This document shows, one piece after another, positions 9,083-17,128 of a DNA stretch of 64,000 nucleotides. Below the pieces are notes generated by a model. It was not told where the DNA came from and searched no databases. It saw only the letters and a list, made by a program, of their open reading frames with translations. Both the position numbers and the translations under genes were made by a program. The DNA lies in the NCBI RefSeq assembly GCF_000270245.1, contig NC_015635.1, positions 5,208,001 to 5,272,000 of the forward strand, in the 5' to 3' direction. Positions within the stretch are counted from its first letter, which is position 1; each line of letters starts with the position of its first letter. The stretch is from Microlunatus phosphovorus NM-1. Lineage in GTDB: Bacteria; Actinomycetota; Actinomycetes; Propionibacteriales; Propionibacteriaceae.

Positions 9083-9823
9083 TCAACGGGGTTTACGCCC
9101 CCGGAAGGTGTAGCGGATCCCGCGGGGCCAGCCGGGGGCCGTACGGTGCTCGACGTCGACGAATCCAGCCCTCAGCATCCGTTCGGCGAGGACATCGACC
9201 GAGTCGTTGTCGAGGGCAGTCCGCCACAGGTGGCGATAGAGGGCTGAGTCGCGGGTGATCGCCTTCGCGAGCGGGATGGCCGCTGACCAGGACACCGCGT
9301 TCCAGGTCACCCGAGCCCGGGTCGACCCGGCCGGGCAGCAGTCCTGTACGACCAGTACGCCACCGGGTTCCAGCGCCTCCCAGATCGAGCGCAGCAGGGC
9401 GTCGCGGTCGACGATGTCGCGGAACAGATGGGCGGCGAACACCCCCGACACCGGCGGCACCAACGACGCCAGCGATTCCGCCCGACCCTCCAGGAACGAC
9501 ACCCAGGTGGGCCAGGGCTTGGAGTGTGCCTCAGTCAGCATCCCGGCCGAGGCGTCGATGCCGATCGCCGCATAGGTTTCGCCGCGGTGCCCCATGCTGT
9601 TGACCAGGGCATCGGTGGAGGCCCCCGACCCGCAGCCCAGGTCGACCACCGTCAGCCCGACGCCCGCCGGCAGCCACTCCACCAGGGCATCGGCAGCGGA
9701 CTGCAGGTGCCGGTGATAGCCGGGAGTGAGGTTGACCATCTTGTCGTACGTCGGGGCCGCTCGATCGTACGCCGCCGGCACATCGCCGAGGTCGTGGGAG
9801 GCGCCCCGATGGTGACTGGTCAT
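9083..9823 (-). CDS. Class I SAM-dependent methyltransferase
   Basis: About 246 aa. The SAM-binding loop DLGCGSG is at residues 61-67 after a VVDL strand, with an acidic GIDAS loop about 25 residues later and EALEPGGVLVVQD as motif III. The layout resembles UbiE/MenG-like and other small-molecule methyltransferases. The acceptor cannot be told from the sequence. I choose the ATG at 9823, which has GTGAGG upstream. An in-frame GTG at 9835 would add four residues. The gene stands alone. Its 3' end abuts the repeat cluster, and the ROK gene runs away on the other strand. Confidence 0.82.
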   Translation of the reverse strand: MTSHHRGASHDLGDVPAAYDRAAPTYDKMVNLTPGYHRHLQSAADALVEWLPAGVGLTVVDLGCGSGASTDALVNSMGHRGETYAAIGIDASAGMLTEAHSKPWPTWVSFLEGRAESLASLVPPVSGVFAAHLFRDIVDRDALLRSIWEALEPGGVLVVQDCCPAGSTRARVTWNAVSWSAAIPLAKAITRDSALYRHLWRTALDNDSVDVLAERMLRAGFVDVEHRTAPGWPRGIRYTFRGRKPR

Positions 9824-10192
9824 CGTGCGCCTCACCGTACCTGGGAAATCCTCAGTCAGTGCTCATCCGACGCGATCATCATGCCCGATGCTGATCGTGA
9901 CACCCGGCGAGGAACCGACCGGCCAGCAACCTGTGACCCTCTCGTATGCACTGCCCCAGATCCGCGACTCCTGAGCGCCTGCCAGCCGCCGAACGGGCCC
10001 TTCTGAGCTCGGCCCCGCTGGGTTGGGGACAGTTCGGACGACGGACATGTTGTCGATTTCGTGATATACCTCACACAGGAAATACTCGAATGTGACCTCG
10101 CATCGCTGTCACTACCGTCTGGGGGCCGAATGATCTCCCGTATTTCGCCGAACTCCCGAGATTCTTTCCAAGATGGCACTAGCATCTCCGGC

Positions 10193-11449
10193 ATGCCATA
10201 TGCGCCGGCTCCTGAGGGAGCACGACGCAGCGGAGGATCGGGGGATCTGCGCCACGGCAATCTAACCCAAGTCCTTTGCTACGTCCGAGATCATGGACCC
10301 TGCAGTCGTCACGACATCGCTCGTGGATGCGGCTTAGGGATCTCCACATTGACCGACCTGATCGGCGACCTCAAGTCGCGCCGACTGGTCAAAGAGCTGG
10401 ATCCGGTCCGACGACCGGGTGCCGGGCGGCCTACTCGCCCAATCGACATGGATGGTGCTCCGTGGTGCGCCATCGGTATCGATCTGGCTCACGACAACGT
10501 AGCCATCGCCGCGACCACCATGGGTGGTGAGGAGCTCTGGCTGGCCAACGATCCAGTCACGCTCCGCGGCACTGAACCAGAAGAAGCGTTCGCCCAGGTA
10601 CGCGAGGTGCTCGTCAGGCGCCTCGCCGAAGTGCGGGCCGATCGGGAGGTGATCTCGGTCGAGATCGGTCTCCCGGGCGTGGTGGTACGCGACCGCGGTC
10701 AGCTCGAGCGGGCTGCCGACCTGCCGTGGACCGAGTTCCCGATCCGGGAACGCATCCGCGAGGTGCTGGCCGAGACCGGGCTGACCGGTATTCACGTCGG
10801 CGTCGCCAACGACTGCCAACTCGCGGGTCTGTACGCAGCCCGGACCGAGGTTCGCCTACCGGTGGACTCGGTGGCCGTCTATGTCGGCGGCCTGCGGGAG
10901 GTCGGCAGCGGTCTGATCGTCAGCGGGCAGATCTTCGGTGGTGCGCACGGCGTCGCCGGTGACCTCGCCCAGGCCCACGTCAGCGGAGCGGGCGGTGACC
11001 GGCCGGATCGGCTGAGCAGCGTTCTCGGTCCCGAGGCACTGCTCGTACGCAGCGGCCTGCTGGGTGCGGACGAGGCGGCCCAGAAGGTGATCGACGATCC
11101 GATCGGAGCGCTGGAACTGCTGCGCAACGAGGCCGAAGCCGGCAATGACCAGGTGCTGAGCGCCTTGGCCGAGGCCGGGAGTGCGCTGGGCCAGGTGATC
11201 GATGACGTGCTCGGGGTGCTCAACCCGCACGCCGCGATCATCGGTGGGTATGTCGGCGTGCTGTCGCCGTACCTGCAGGAGTCCTTCGACTCACAGCTCA
11301 GCGAGCGGCTTGCCGATCCGGCGTTCTCGGCCACTCTGGTCGCCACGCTGGAGACGCTGGAACCTCGAGTGGCCCGTGGGGCAGCCATGCTGGCGCGAGA
11401 CGCCTGCCTGGCCGATCCGCTGACCCTCACCCGTCCGTTGCGGAGCTGA
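10193..11449 (+). CDS. ROK-family transcriptional regulator / sugar kinase-like protein
   Basis: About 418 aa. An N-terminal winged helix (residues about 20-75, RHGNLTQVLCYVRDHGPCSRHDIA then LGISTLTDLIGDLKSRRLV) is followed by the ROK ATPase-like fold with GIDLAHDNVAIA, IGLPG, VANDCQLAGLYAARTE and YVGGLREVGSGLIVSGQIFGGAHGVAGDLAQ. The usual ROK zinc motif CxCGxxGC is absent (HVSGAGGDRPD sits there), as in many regulator-type ROK proteins, so DNA binding with sugar sensing is more likely than kinase activity. A TAGCAT -10 box at 10180-10185 places transcription start at about the ATG, consistent with a leaderless mRNA. The frame is open upstream to 10061. Confidence 0.85.
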   Translation: MPYAPAPEGARRSGGSGDLRHGNLTQVLCYVRDHGPCSRHDIARGCGLGISTLTDLIGDLKSRRLVKELDPVRRPGAGRPTRPIDMDGAPWCAIGIDLAHDNVAIAATTMGGEELWLANDPVTLRGTEPEEAFAQVREVLVRRLAEVRADREVISVEIGLPGVVVRDRGQLERAADLPWTEFPIRERIREVLAETGLTGIHVGVANDCQLAGLYAARTEVRLPVDSVAVYVGGLREVGSGLIVSGQIFGGAHGVAGDLAQAHVSGAGGDRPDRLSSVLGPEALLVRSGLLGADEAAQKVIDDPIGALELLRNEAEAGNDQVLSALAEAGSALGQVIDDVLGVLNPHAAIIGGYVGVLSPYLQESFDSQLSERLADPAFSATLVATLETLEPRVARGAAMLARDACLADPLTLTRPLRS

Positions 11450-11532
11450 CCGCTGTCCGTACGGACCTGACCGAACACCCACCTGTCTCTCGGTACCTGA
11501 CACCGGGAGGCCCGACTAACTATCCTGAGCCC

Positions 11533-12291
11533 ATGCTGGCTCGGCGAGCTCAAACGCCAGCGACGTCACGGGCGCCGCTGCTATCGCCGGCCCGGGCCTT
11601 CATCGCCCTGGTCCTCATGGTGGCCATCGTCGCCGCCAGCACAGCAGGCGGCTGGCGACTGGAGCCACGGGGGTGGCTGGAGAATCTCTCTCCCAATCTC
11701 GAAGCGCCACCGACCACCTATGAGCCGCCCACCCATCCGCCGCCGTTGACCCCACCCAGCCCGCTTCAGCACTGGATCGCGGGAGTCCTGACCGTCCTGG
11801 TCGGCCTGGCTGTCCTGGTCGTACTGATCTATCTCGGGCGCTGGCTGTGGCGGCAGCGCCCGCGACGTGCCGTCGCTGTCGAAGGGCCTCCCGACACCAC
11901 ACCTGCCGGGGCGCTCGCCGCGGAACCGGATCTGGCGACCTTGGTGCGCGGCGCGGAGGCCGCCGAGAGCATCCTCGCCGAGACCGGCGGGCAGCCGCGC
12001 GACCTGATCCTGCGCTGCTGGCTCGCCCTGGAGGAGGCTGCCGCCGCTTCGGGCGCCGCCCGTCGACCATCCGACAGCCCGACGGAGTTCACCGGTCTCG
12101 TGCTGTTGGCCACCCAGGCCGACCCGGCGTCGGTCGACACGCTGCTCCGGCTCTATCACCAGGCACGCTTCTCTCGGCACCCGATCACCGATGACGAGGT
12201 ACGCAGCGCGCGGACCGCGGTGATCAAACTGGCCCGGATCTGGCGCAGCTTCGACACCGCGATGCGACACACCGTCCAGGACCAGCCATGA
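11533..12291 (+). CDS. DUF4129 domain membrane protein
   Basis: 252 aa. There is a membrane helix at residues about 20-40, a proline-rich external segment (PPTTYEPPTHPPPLTPPSP), a second helix at about 82-106, and then a cytoplasmic domain with GQPRDLILRCWLALEEAA and FTGLVL, which is the DUF4129 signature. Such proteins sit beside MoxR and DUF58 genes and are thought to form a membrane complex with them. The sequence TAACTAT at about 11517-11523 lies where a -10 box would make the mRNA leaderless at the ATG. It is the first gene of a five-gene operon. Its stop overlaps the next start (ATGA). Confidence 0.85.
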   Translation: MLARRAQTPATSRAPLLSPARAFIALVLMVAIVAASTAGGWRLEPRGWLENLSPNLEAPPTTYEPPTHPPPLTPPSPLQHWIAGVLTVLVGLAVLVVLIYLGRWLWRQRPRRAVAVEGPPDTTPAGALAAEPDLATLVRGAEAAESILAETGGQPRDLILRCWLALEEAAAASGAARRPSDSPTEFTGLVLLATQADPASVDTLLRLYHQARFSRHPITDDEVRSARTAVIKLARIWRSFDTAMRHTVQDQP

Positions 12292-12809
12292 CCGAGGCTT
12301 CGTCCCCGTGGCCCAACCTGCGACCAGACGGGTGGCGGGTGATGCTGAACGGGATCGGCATCCTCGTCACCGGTGGGCTGCTCTGGCTGCTGGGCGTCGA
12401 CCTGCTGCATGCCTTCGTGCTGGCTGCGGTCCTGGCGTCGCTCATGGGGCTGCGACGCTCGCCCGCAGTGAACCTCGACCAGTCCTGGCCGGACGACGGT
12501 GACGCACGCGCCGACACCGGTGTCCGTCGGGAGGTCGCCCGGTTGTCGTGGTCGATGCAGGGCTACGAGTCGCGAGTGCAACGTCAGTCGGTGCGGCGCC
12601 TGCATGACATCGCCGCGTACCGACTCGCCGCGCAGGGACTGGACGTCACCGACCCGCGCGACTATCTGGGCTGCCAGCTCGCGCTCGGCGAGCGGGCGTA
12701 CCGGGTGATCAGCGAGCCGGATGAACGACCTCAGTACGCCGACTTCGTGGCCGCTGTCACCGCGGTGGAGAAGATCGCGGCACCACGACGGACGATCTCG
12801 GGGGTCTGA
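12288..12809 (+). CDS. Membrane protein of the MoxR/DUF58 operon
   Basis: 173 aa with two adjacent hydrophobic stretches near the N-terminus (about 18-50, GILVTGGLLWLLGVDLLHAFVLAAVLASL). A soluble C-terminal half rich in Arg and Glu follows. No named domain is recognised. The start overlaps the upstream stop by four bases and the stop overlaps the moxR start by one base (TGATG), so translation is coupled on both sides. Its role is presumably tied to the MoxR-DUF58 machinery. Confidence 0.8.
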   Translation: MTEASSPWPNLRPDGWRVMLNGIGILVTGGLLWLLGVDLLHAFVLAAVLASLMGLRRSPAVNLDQSWPDDGDARADTGVRREVARLSWSMQGYESRVQRQSVRRLHDIAAYRLAAQGLDVTDPRDYLGCQLALGERAYRVISEPDERPQYADFVAAVTAVEKIAAPRRTISGV

Positions 12810-13885
12810 TGAACGACGGAGCTCACAGCGGTCGACCGGTTGCCGATCAGGCGGTCGCTGGCCAGGCGGTTGCCGATCAGGCGGTCACGGGGCAGGCGGT
12901 CACAGGTCAGGAAGGGGCCGTCCAGGCCCTGACGGTCGGGGAGGTGGCTCGGCTCTCCCGGCAGGTGCTGGAACGGGTCGGCACCGTGGTCGTGGAGATG
13001 GATCAGCCGCTGCGGATCGCGTTGGCCGCTTTGCTGGCCGGCGGACATGTCCTGTTCGAGGACGTACCGGGCTTGGGCAAGACCCTCGCCGCCCGCAGTC
13101 TGGCCTCGGCGTTGGGACTGGAGTTTCGGCGGCTGCAGTGCACACCGGATCTGCTGCCGGCCGACATCACCGGCTCCTATGTCTACGATCCGGCCGACGC
13201 GGTGTTCGCGTTCCGGCCCGGGCCGGTGTTCACCGGGCTGTTGTTGGCCGACGAGATCAACCGGACCGCCCCCAAGACGCAGTCCGCGCTGCTGGAGGCG
13301 ATGGCCGAGCGGCAGGTCACGGTGGAGGGCACGACCTTCGTACTGCCGCAGCCGTTCCACGTGATGGCCACCTCGAATCCGGTGGAGTACGAGGGGACCT
13401 ATCCCCTGCCCGAGGCGCAGCTCGACCGGTTCATGGTGCGACTGTCGGTGGGCTACCCGAGCCGCGCAGCCGAGGTCGACGTACTCGCCCGCCGTCTGGC
13501 CCGCAGATCGGACGAGGCTCTGGTGGAGCCCGTGGTGGGTCCCGGGACGGTGCTGGCGATGCAGGCCGGCATCGAGCTGGTCGACGTCGATCCCGACATC
13601 GTGTCCTATTGCGTGGCGATCGCCGCCAGCACCAGGCGACATCCTGGCGTCGAGGTCGGTGCCTCGCCGCGTGGCTCCCTGGCCCTGTTGCTCGTCTCGC
13701 GGGCACTGGCGGTACTTTCGGGTCGCGACTATGTCCTGCCTGAGGACGTCAAAGAGGTCGCCGTCGCCGCGCTGGCGCACCGGATCACCCTCAATCCGCA
13801 GACCTGGGCATCAGGGTTGTTGGCCGCCGATGTGGTGCAGCTCCAGCTCGACCAGGTGCCCGGCCCGGCCAGCATCGGTCACTGA
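12809..13885 (+). CDS. MoxR-family AAA+ ATPase
   Basis: 358 aa. The Walker A motif PGLGKT is at residues 87-92. LLADEINR (Walker B) and the LEAMAERQVT, ATSNPVEYEGTYPLPEAQLDRF and RHPGVEVGASPRG stretches are diagnostic for MoxR (AAA_3). MoxR ATPases act as chaperones that mature metal- or VWA-containing partners, usually with DUF58 proteins. Residues 11-34 are a degenerate five-residue repeat (VADQA, VAGQA, VADQA, VTGQA) made by a tandem DNA repeat at 12838-12910. This tail precedes the conserved domain and is probably unstructured. The next operon gene is delayed by 340 bp of inverted repeats. Confidence 0.93.
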   Translation: MNDGAHSGRPVADQAVAGQAVADQAVTGQAVTGQEGAVQALTVGEVARLSRQVLERVGTVVVEMDQPLRIALAALLAGGHVLFEDVPGLGKTLAARSLASALGLEFRRLQCTPDLLPADITGSYVYDPADAVFAFRPGPVFTGLLLADEINRTAPKTQSALLEAMAERQVTVEGTTFVLPQPFHVMATSNPVEYEGTYPLPEAQLDRFMVRLSVGYPSRAAEVDVLARRLARRSDEALVEPVVGPGTVLAMQAGIELVDVDPDIVSYCVAIAASTRRHPGVEVGASPRGSLALLLVSRALAVLSGRDYVLPEDVKEVAVAALAHRITLNPQTWASGLLAADVVQLQLDQVPGPASIGH

Positions 13886-13907
13886 GCACCAGCCCGACGC
13901 CAGATCT

Positions 13908-14250
13908 CGACTTCGCACCATTTCCTGCGGTCCCCTCCAAATCCACTGCGAGTCCGCTGCAGCCCAACCCGATCTCGACTTCGCATCAGTCGGCCCCGAG
14001 GGATGCCGGCCCAACCCGATCTCGACTTCGCACCATTTAGGTCTACTGCGCACCAGGTCTACCTGGTGCGCGGTGACAGCAGCTGGTGCGAAGTCGGAAT
14101 CAGGCCACTCGAAATGGTGCGCGGTGACAGCACCTGGTGCGAAGTCGGAATCGGGCGACCCGTACTTGGTGCGGAGTCGAAACAGGCGCGCCGATCGGTT
14201 GGCGGGCGTCGTACCTGGTGCGAAGATGACCGAAATGGTGCGAACTGGGG
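13908..14250. repeat. Intergenic repeat family 1: inverted CGACTTCGCACCA array
   Basis: Three forward units of CGACTTCGCACCA (13908, about 13975, 14023) face several reverse units of TGGTGCGAAGTCG (14084, about 14132, and degenerate ones to 14245). The best unit, 14023-14097, forms a long hairpin: outer arms 14023-14035 and 14084-14096 pair over 13 bp, and inner arms 14048-14058 and 14061-14071 pair over 11 bp with a two-base loop. Related hairpins occur at 57829-57906 and 63497-63572. The array splits the MoxR operon, and its last units run into the DUF58 start. Confidence 0.85.
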
Positions 14251-15632
14251 GTTGGCAACTCGCGCCGGCAGCAATCGGGTGGCTCGCGGCCGGTGTGGTG
14301 CTGCTTGCACTCGGGTTGGTGACCCGGCGCCCCGACATCGTGGCCATCGGCGTACCGCTGCTGCTTGGCGTCGCCTGGAGCACCTCCAGTCGATCCCAGC
14401 GAACTCCTTCGGCCCAGCTCCGGGGAGAGGACCAGCCGACCGGGCTGTCCGACGAGATCAAGGTCGAGGTCGCGCTCGAACCTGCCGAGCTGCCGACGGC
14501 CTTGACGCTCCGCGTCCGCGCGCCCGGCCACCGACCCGCAGAGGCGCTGGTCGCTGCTGAGTCGCGGACGCTCACTGCGACCATGCGGACGGTACGCACC
14601 GGGCGGCGCGAGCTGTTCGGGCTGGCACACCGTGCGGTCGGTCCCGATGCGCTGCTCAGTACGGCGGCCGTGACCGATGCGCCGGCGACCATGACGATCC
14701 TGCCCAGCGCACGATCCTTGACCGAGCTGCCGCTGCCGTACCGGTTGCAGGGGCTGACCGGACCACACGCCTCGCGTCGGGCCGGATCCGGCGGCGACCT
14801 GCACGACGTCGCACTGTTCACGCCGGGCGACCGGCTGCGGCGGGTCGACTGGCGGGTCACCGCCCGGCTGAACACGGCCCCGGCGGTACTCGGGAATCCG
14901 AAGGGCGCCGGTCCCAGGAACGCTGGCGCTGGGACCGCTCCCAGTGCCGGCGGATCGGCGGAGGCGGGAGCACCCCGGCCGACTCGGACGATCAGCCGGC
15001 TCTATGTACGGCGCACCTTCGCCACCGCGGACGCCACCGTGATGCTGGTGATCGACTCGCGGGATCAGGTCGGACCGCGGGTGGCGACCTGGGGTGACGC
15101 GACCCAGTTGCGGGAGGACGAGTCCACCTCCCTGGACGTCGCCCGACATGCGGCGGTGTCCCTAGCTCGGCAATATCTGGCCGTCGGCGACCGCGTCGGG
15201 TTGGAGGATCTCGGCAAGCTACGCCGGCCCGCTCCCCCGGCCGGTGGCCGACGCCAGCTGCAGCTCCTCACCCAGCAGCTCGCCCTGGCCGAACCGGAGG
15301 GTGAGCCGACTCATCGGCAGCGCATCCCCCGACTGCCCTCGGGCGCGCTGATCGTGCTCTTCTCCACCTTCCTCGATGACGATGCCACCGCGATGGCCCA
15401 CGCCTGGCGCCGGGCGGGGCACCGCGTGCTGGCGGTCGACACCATGCCGCGGTTGCTCATCTCCGGAATCCCGGAGCGACTGTGGATCGCCTACCGGATC
15501 GTCGCGATGGAACGGGTGGACCGGATCACCCGGCTCGCAGCCGTCGGGGTCGAGACCTTGGCCTGGATGGACCCCGAGCGCGATCCGGGGCTCGAACTGG
15601 GTCTGCTGGCCAGGCTGCGGGGTCGGCGATGA
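14226..15632 (+). CDS. DUF58 domain protein
   Basis: 468 aa. Two membrane helices lie at residues about 8-50, followed by an extracytoplasmic-type region and then the DUF58 motif region GGDLHDVALFTPGDRLRRVDWRVTARL. A VWA-like fold follows (DATVMLVIDSRD, SLDVARHAAVSLARQYLAVGDRVG). DUF58 proteins partner MoxR ATPases. The ATG at 14226 lies within a degenerate repeat unit (TGGTGCGAAGATGACC), and a second ATG follows at 14235. The frame stays open upstream to 13659, but that part overprints moxR and the repeats and is not credible protein. The stop overlaps the next start (ATGA). Confidence 0.87.
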   Translation: MTEMVRTGGWQLAPAAIGWLAAGVVLLALGLVTRRPDIVAIGVPLLLGVAWSTSSRSQRTPSAQLRGEDQPTGLSDEIKVEVALEPAELPTALTLRVRAPGHRPAEALVAAESRTLTATMRTVRTGRRELFGLAHRAVGPDALLSTAAVTDAPATMTILPSARSLTELPLPYRLQGLTGPHASRRAGSGGDLHDVALFTPGDRLRRVDWRVTARLNTAPAVLGNPKGAGPRNAGAGTAPSAGGSAEAGAPRPTRTISRLYVRRTFATADATVMLVIDSRDQVGPRVATWGDATQLREDESTSLDVARHAAVSLARQYLAVGDRVGLEDLGKLRRPAPPAGGRRQLQLLTQQLALAEPEGEPTHRQRIPRLPSGALIVLFSTFLDDDATAMAHAWRRAGHRVLAVDTMPRLLISGIPERLWIAYRIVAMERVDRITRLAAVGVETLAWMDPERDPGLELGLLARLRGRR

Positions 15633-16348
15633 CCGACAAGCTGCCGCCCGATGGTCTTCGGGAGTCCGGCTCGGCGGGCGGTGGGGTCGCGCGGCGCCGC
15701 CGCCCGAAGGACCGCATGGCCAAGGGTGGCGTCCGCGATCCTGCCCTGCGTACCGGACTGCCCCGGCTGTGGGCACAGCTCACCAGCTGGTTGCTGGCTT
15801 ACCTCCCAGGGCGACATCGCCCCCGGCTCCCCAGGGTGCACATCCACACCGCCCCGGCGATTCCGAGTGTCGTGCTGCGCGCGATTGTCGCGCTGATCGG
15901 CTTCGGTTGCGGGCTGATGGTAGTGCCCGGGCCCCCCGGTTGGGCGATCGTGATCGGGCTGCTGGTGGCACTGTTCTGGGTCCCGGGTTCGCTGGTCGGC
16001 GGCGCCTTGGTGATCGTCCTGGGATTGCTCCTGGCCTTCGATGTCGAACCCGGTGCCCCCTGGCGTACGCCGTTGCTGGTGGCCGCGCTGCCGCTGATGC
16101 TGCAGCTGGCCGCGATCGCCGGACAGACGTCGATCACGGCCCGGATCGAGCTTCGGGCGCTGGCGCTACCGCTCCGCCGCTATCTGGCGATTCAGGTGTT
16201 CGCCCAATTGCTCGCCCTGACCGGCGCGATGGTGGCCGGCCTCGGGTGGGTGCTCCCGCAGCTGATGGCCCTGGCCTCCGTCGCGCTGCTCAGCATCGTC
16301 ATCTTCTGGATCCCGAGTCTGGGTCCCGCCCGCAGCCGCGACTACTGA
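15629..16348 (+). CDS. Membrane protein, last gene of the MoxR operon
   Basis: 239 aa. The first 75 residues are hydrophilic and Arg-rich (VARRRRPKDRMAKGG). At least five hydrophobic segments follow from about residue 78 to 235. No family is recognised with confidence. The start overlaps the DUF58 stop by four bases, which ties it to the DUF4129-MoxR-DUF58 set, where an additional integral membrane protein is common. It ends 16 bp from the convergent kinase gene. Confidence 0.78.
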   Translation: MTDKLPPDGLRESGSAGGGVARRRRPKDRMAKGGVRDPALRTGLPRLWAQLTSWLLAYLPGRHRPRLPRVHIHTAPAIPSVVLRAIVALIGFGCGLMVVPGPPGWAIVIGLLVALFWVPGSLVGGALVIVLGLLLAFDVEPGAPWRTPLLVAALPLMLQLAAIAGQTSITARIELRALALPLRRYLAIQVFAQLLALTGAMVAGLGWVLPQLMALASVALLSIVIFWIPSLGPARSRDY

Positions 16349-16364
16349 GAACGCCCGGAGGAGG

Positions 16365-17000
16365 TCAGCACAGCTGCCGCAGCGTCCGGGCGGCAGTTGC
16401 GCGATCTACCAGCAGCACCGCATCGGACGGCTCGGAGCGAGCCAGAGTCGAGCCGACCTGCGTCGCCTGATCGGCCCGAGGTGGACCACTCTGCTCGGCG
16501 TTCGCGACGAGCTGTGGACGCAAGGCCTGCCAGCTGTGCCAGTGCTCGTCAAAGGACTCGACCACGCGACCGCGGCGACGCTGACCATCCTGGGCCGCCG
16601 ACCGATCGACATCGACATACAGCAAGACGGTGCGCCAGCCGGCCAGATGGGCGAGGGCCAGGAACAGGCCGCGGCGACGCACCCGCGTACCGGGGTCGTG
16701 CACGACCAATCGCCGCCCCGCGGCCGGACCCTGCAGCAGCTGGATCAGCACCCGGACGGTGTGCAGGAAGTGAACCAGCCAGCGATAGCTGTGGTACGGA
16801 GTGCCGGCCGGCAGCTGTCGCCGCAGCCACCAGGAAATGTCTTCGGGGTCGACGGCACGGACATGATCGAGGTCATCGGTGGCCTGGGCGATGGCGGTGG
16901 ACTTGCCGGCACCGGGCACACCACCGACGAGCACGAGGTCGTACGCCGCATCGGGGCGCGGGCTTTCCCTGGTCGGTCGGGAGCTGGAGACGGTCGGCAT
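16365..17000 (-). CDS. P-loop kinase-like ATP-binding protein (AAA_33 type)
   Basis: 211 aa. The Walker A motif GVPGAGKS is at residues 27-34 in a small kinase-like fold, with VVHDPGTR in the middle and LLYVDVDRSAAQDGQRRRGRVVESFDEH resembling the lid and specificity region of zeta-toxin or gluconate-kinase-like enzymes. The phosphate acceptor is unknown. The ATG at 17000 has GGAAGG eight bases upstream. The longer frame to 17444 overlaps the next gene and is rejected. It follows the glycosyltransferase gene on the same strand with a 128-bp gap. Confidence 0.75.
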   Translation of the reverse strand: MPTVSSSRPTRESPRPDAAYDLVLVGGVPGAGKSTAIAQATDDLDHVRAVDPEDISWWLRRQLPAGTPYHSYRWLVHFLHTVRVLIQLLQGPAAGRRLVVHDPGTRVRRRGLFLALAHLAGWRTVLLYVDVDRSAAQDGQRRRGRVVESFDEHWHSWQALRPQLVANAEQSGPPRADQATQVGSTLARSEPSDAVLLVDRATAARTLRQLC

Positions 17001-17128
17001 CAGCACGCCTTCCAGAGAACCCGGTGTTCCTGTGCCGAGCCTGTGAACCAGGGGATCGCCAGGGATGAATCGAGGGACTCCCCCACCGAAGGGCTGCACC
17101 GACCGGTCGATCCGGTCTGGCCCATGGC

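Noticed and set aside
12731-13780. 349-codon minus-strand frame across moxR
   Set aside because: Antisense shadow of a well-supported AAA+ ATPase gene, with no motif.
13659-14225. N-terminal extension of the DUF58 frame
   Set aside because: It overprints moxR and the inverted repeats, and the translated part has no domain. The membrane segments begin only after 14226.
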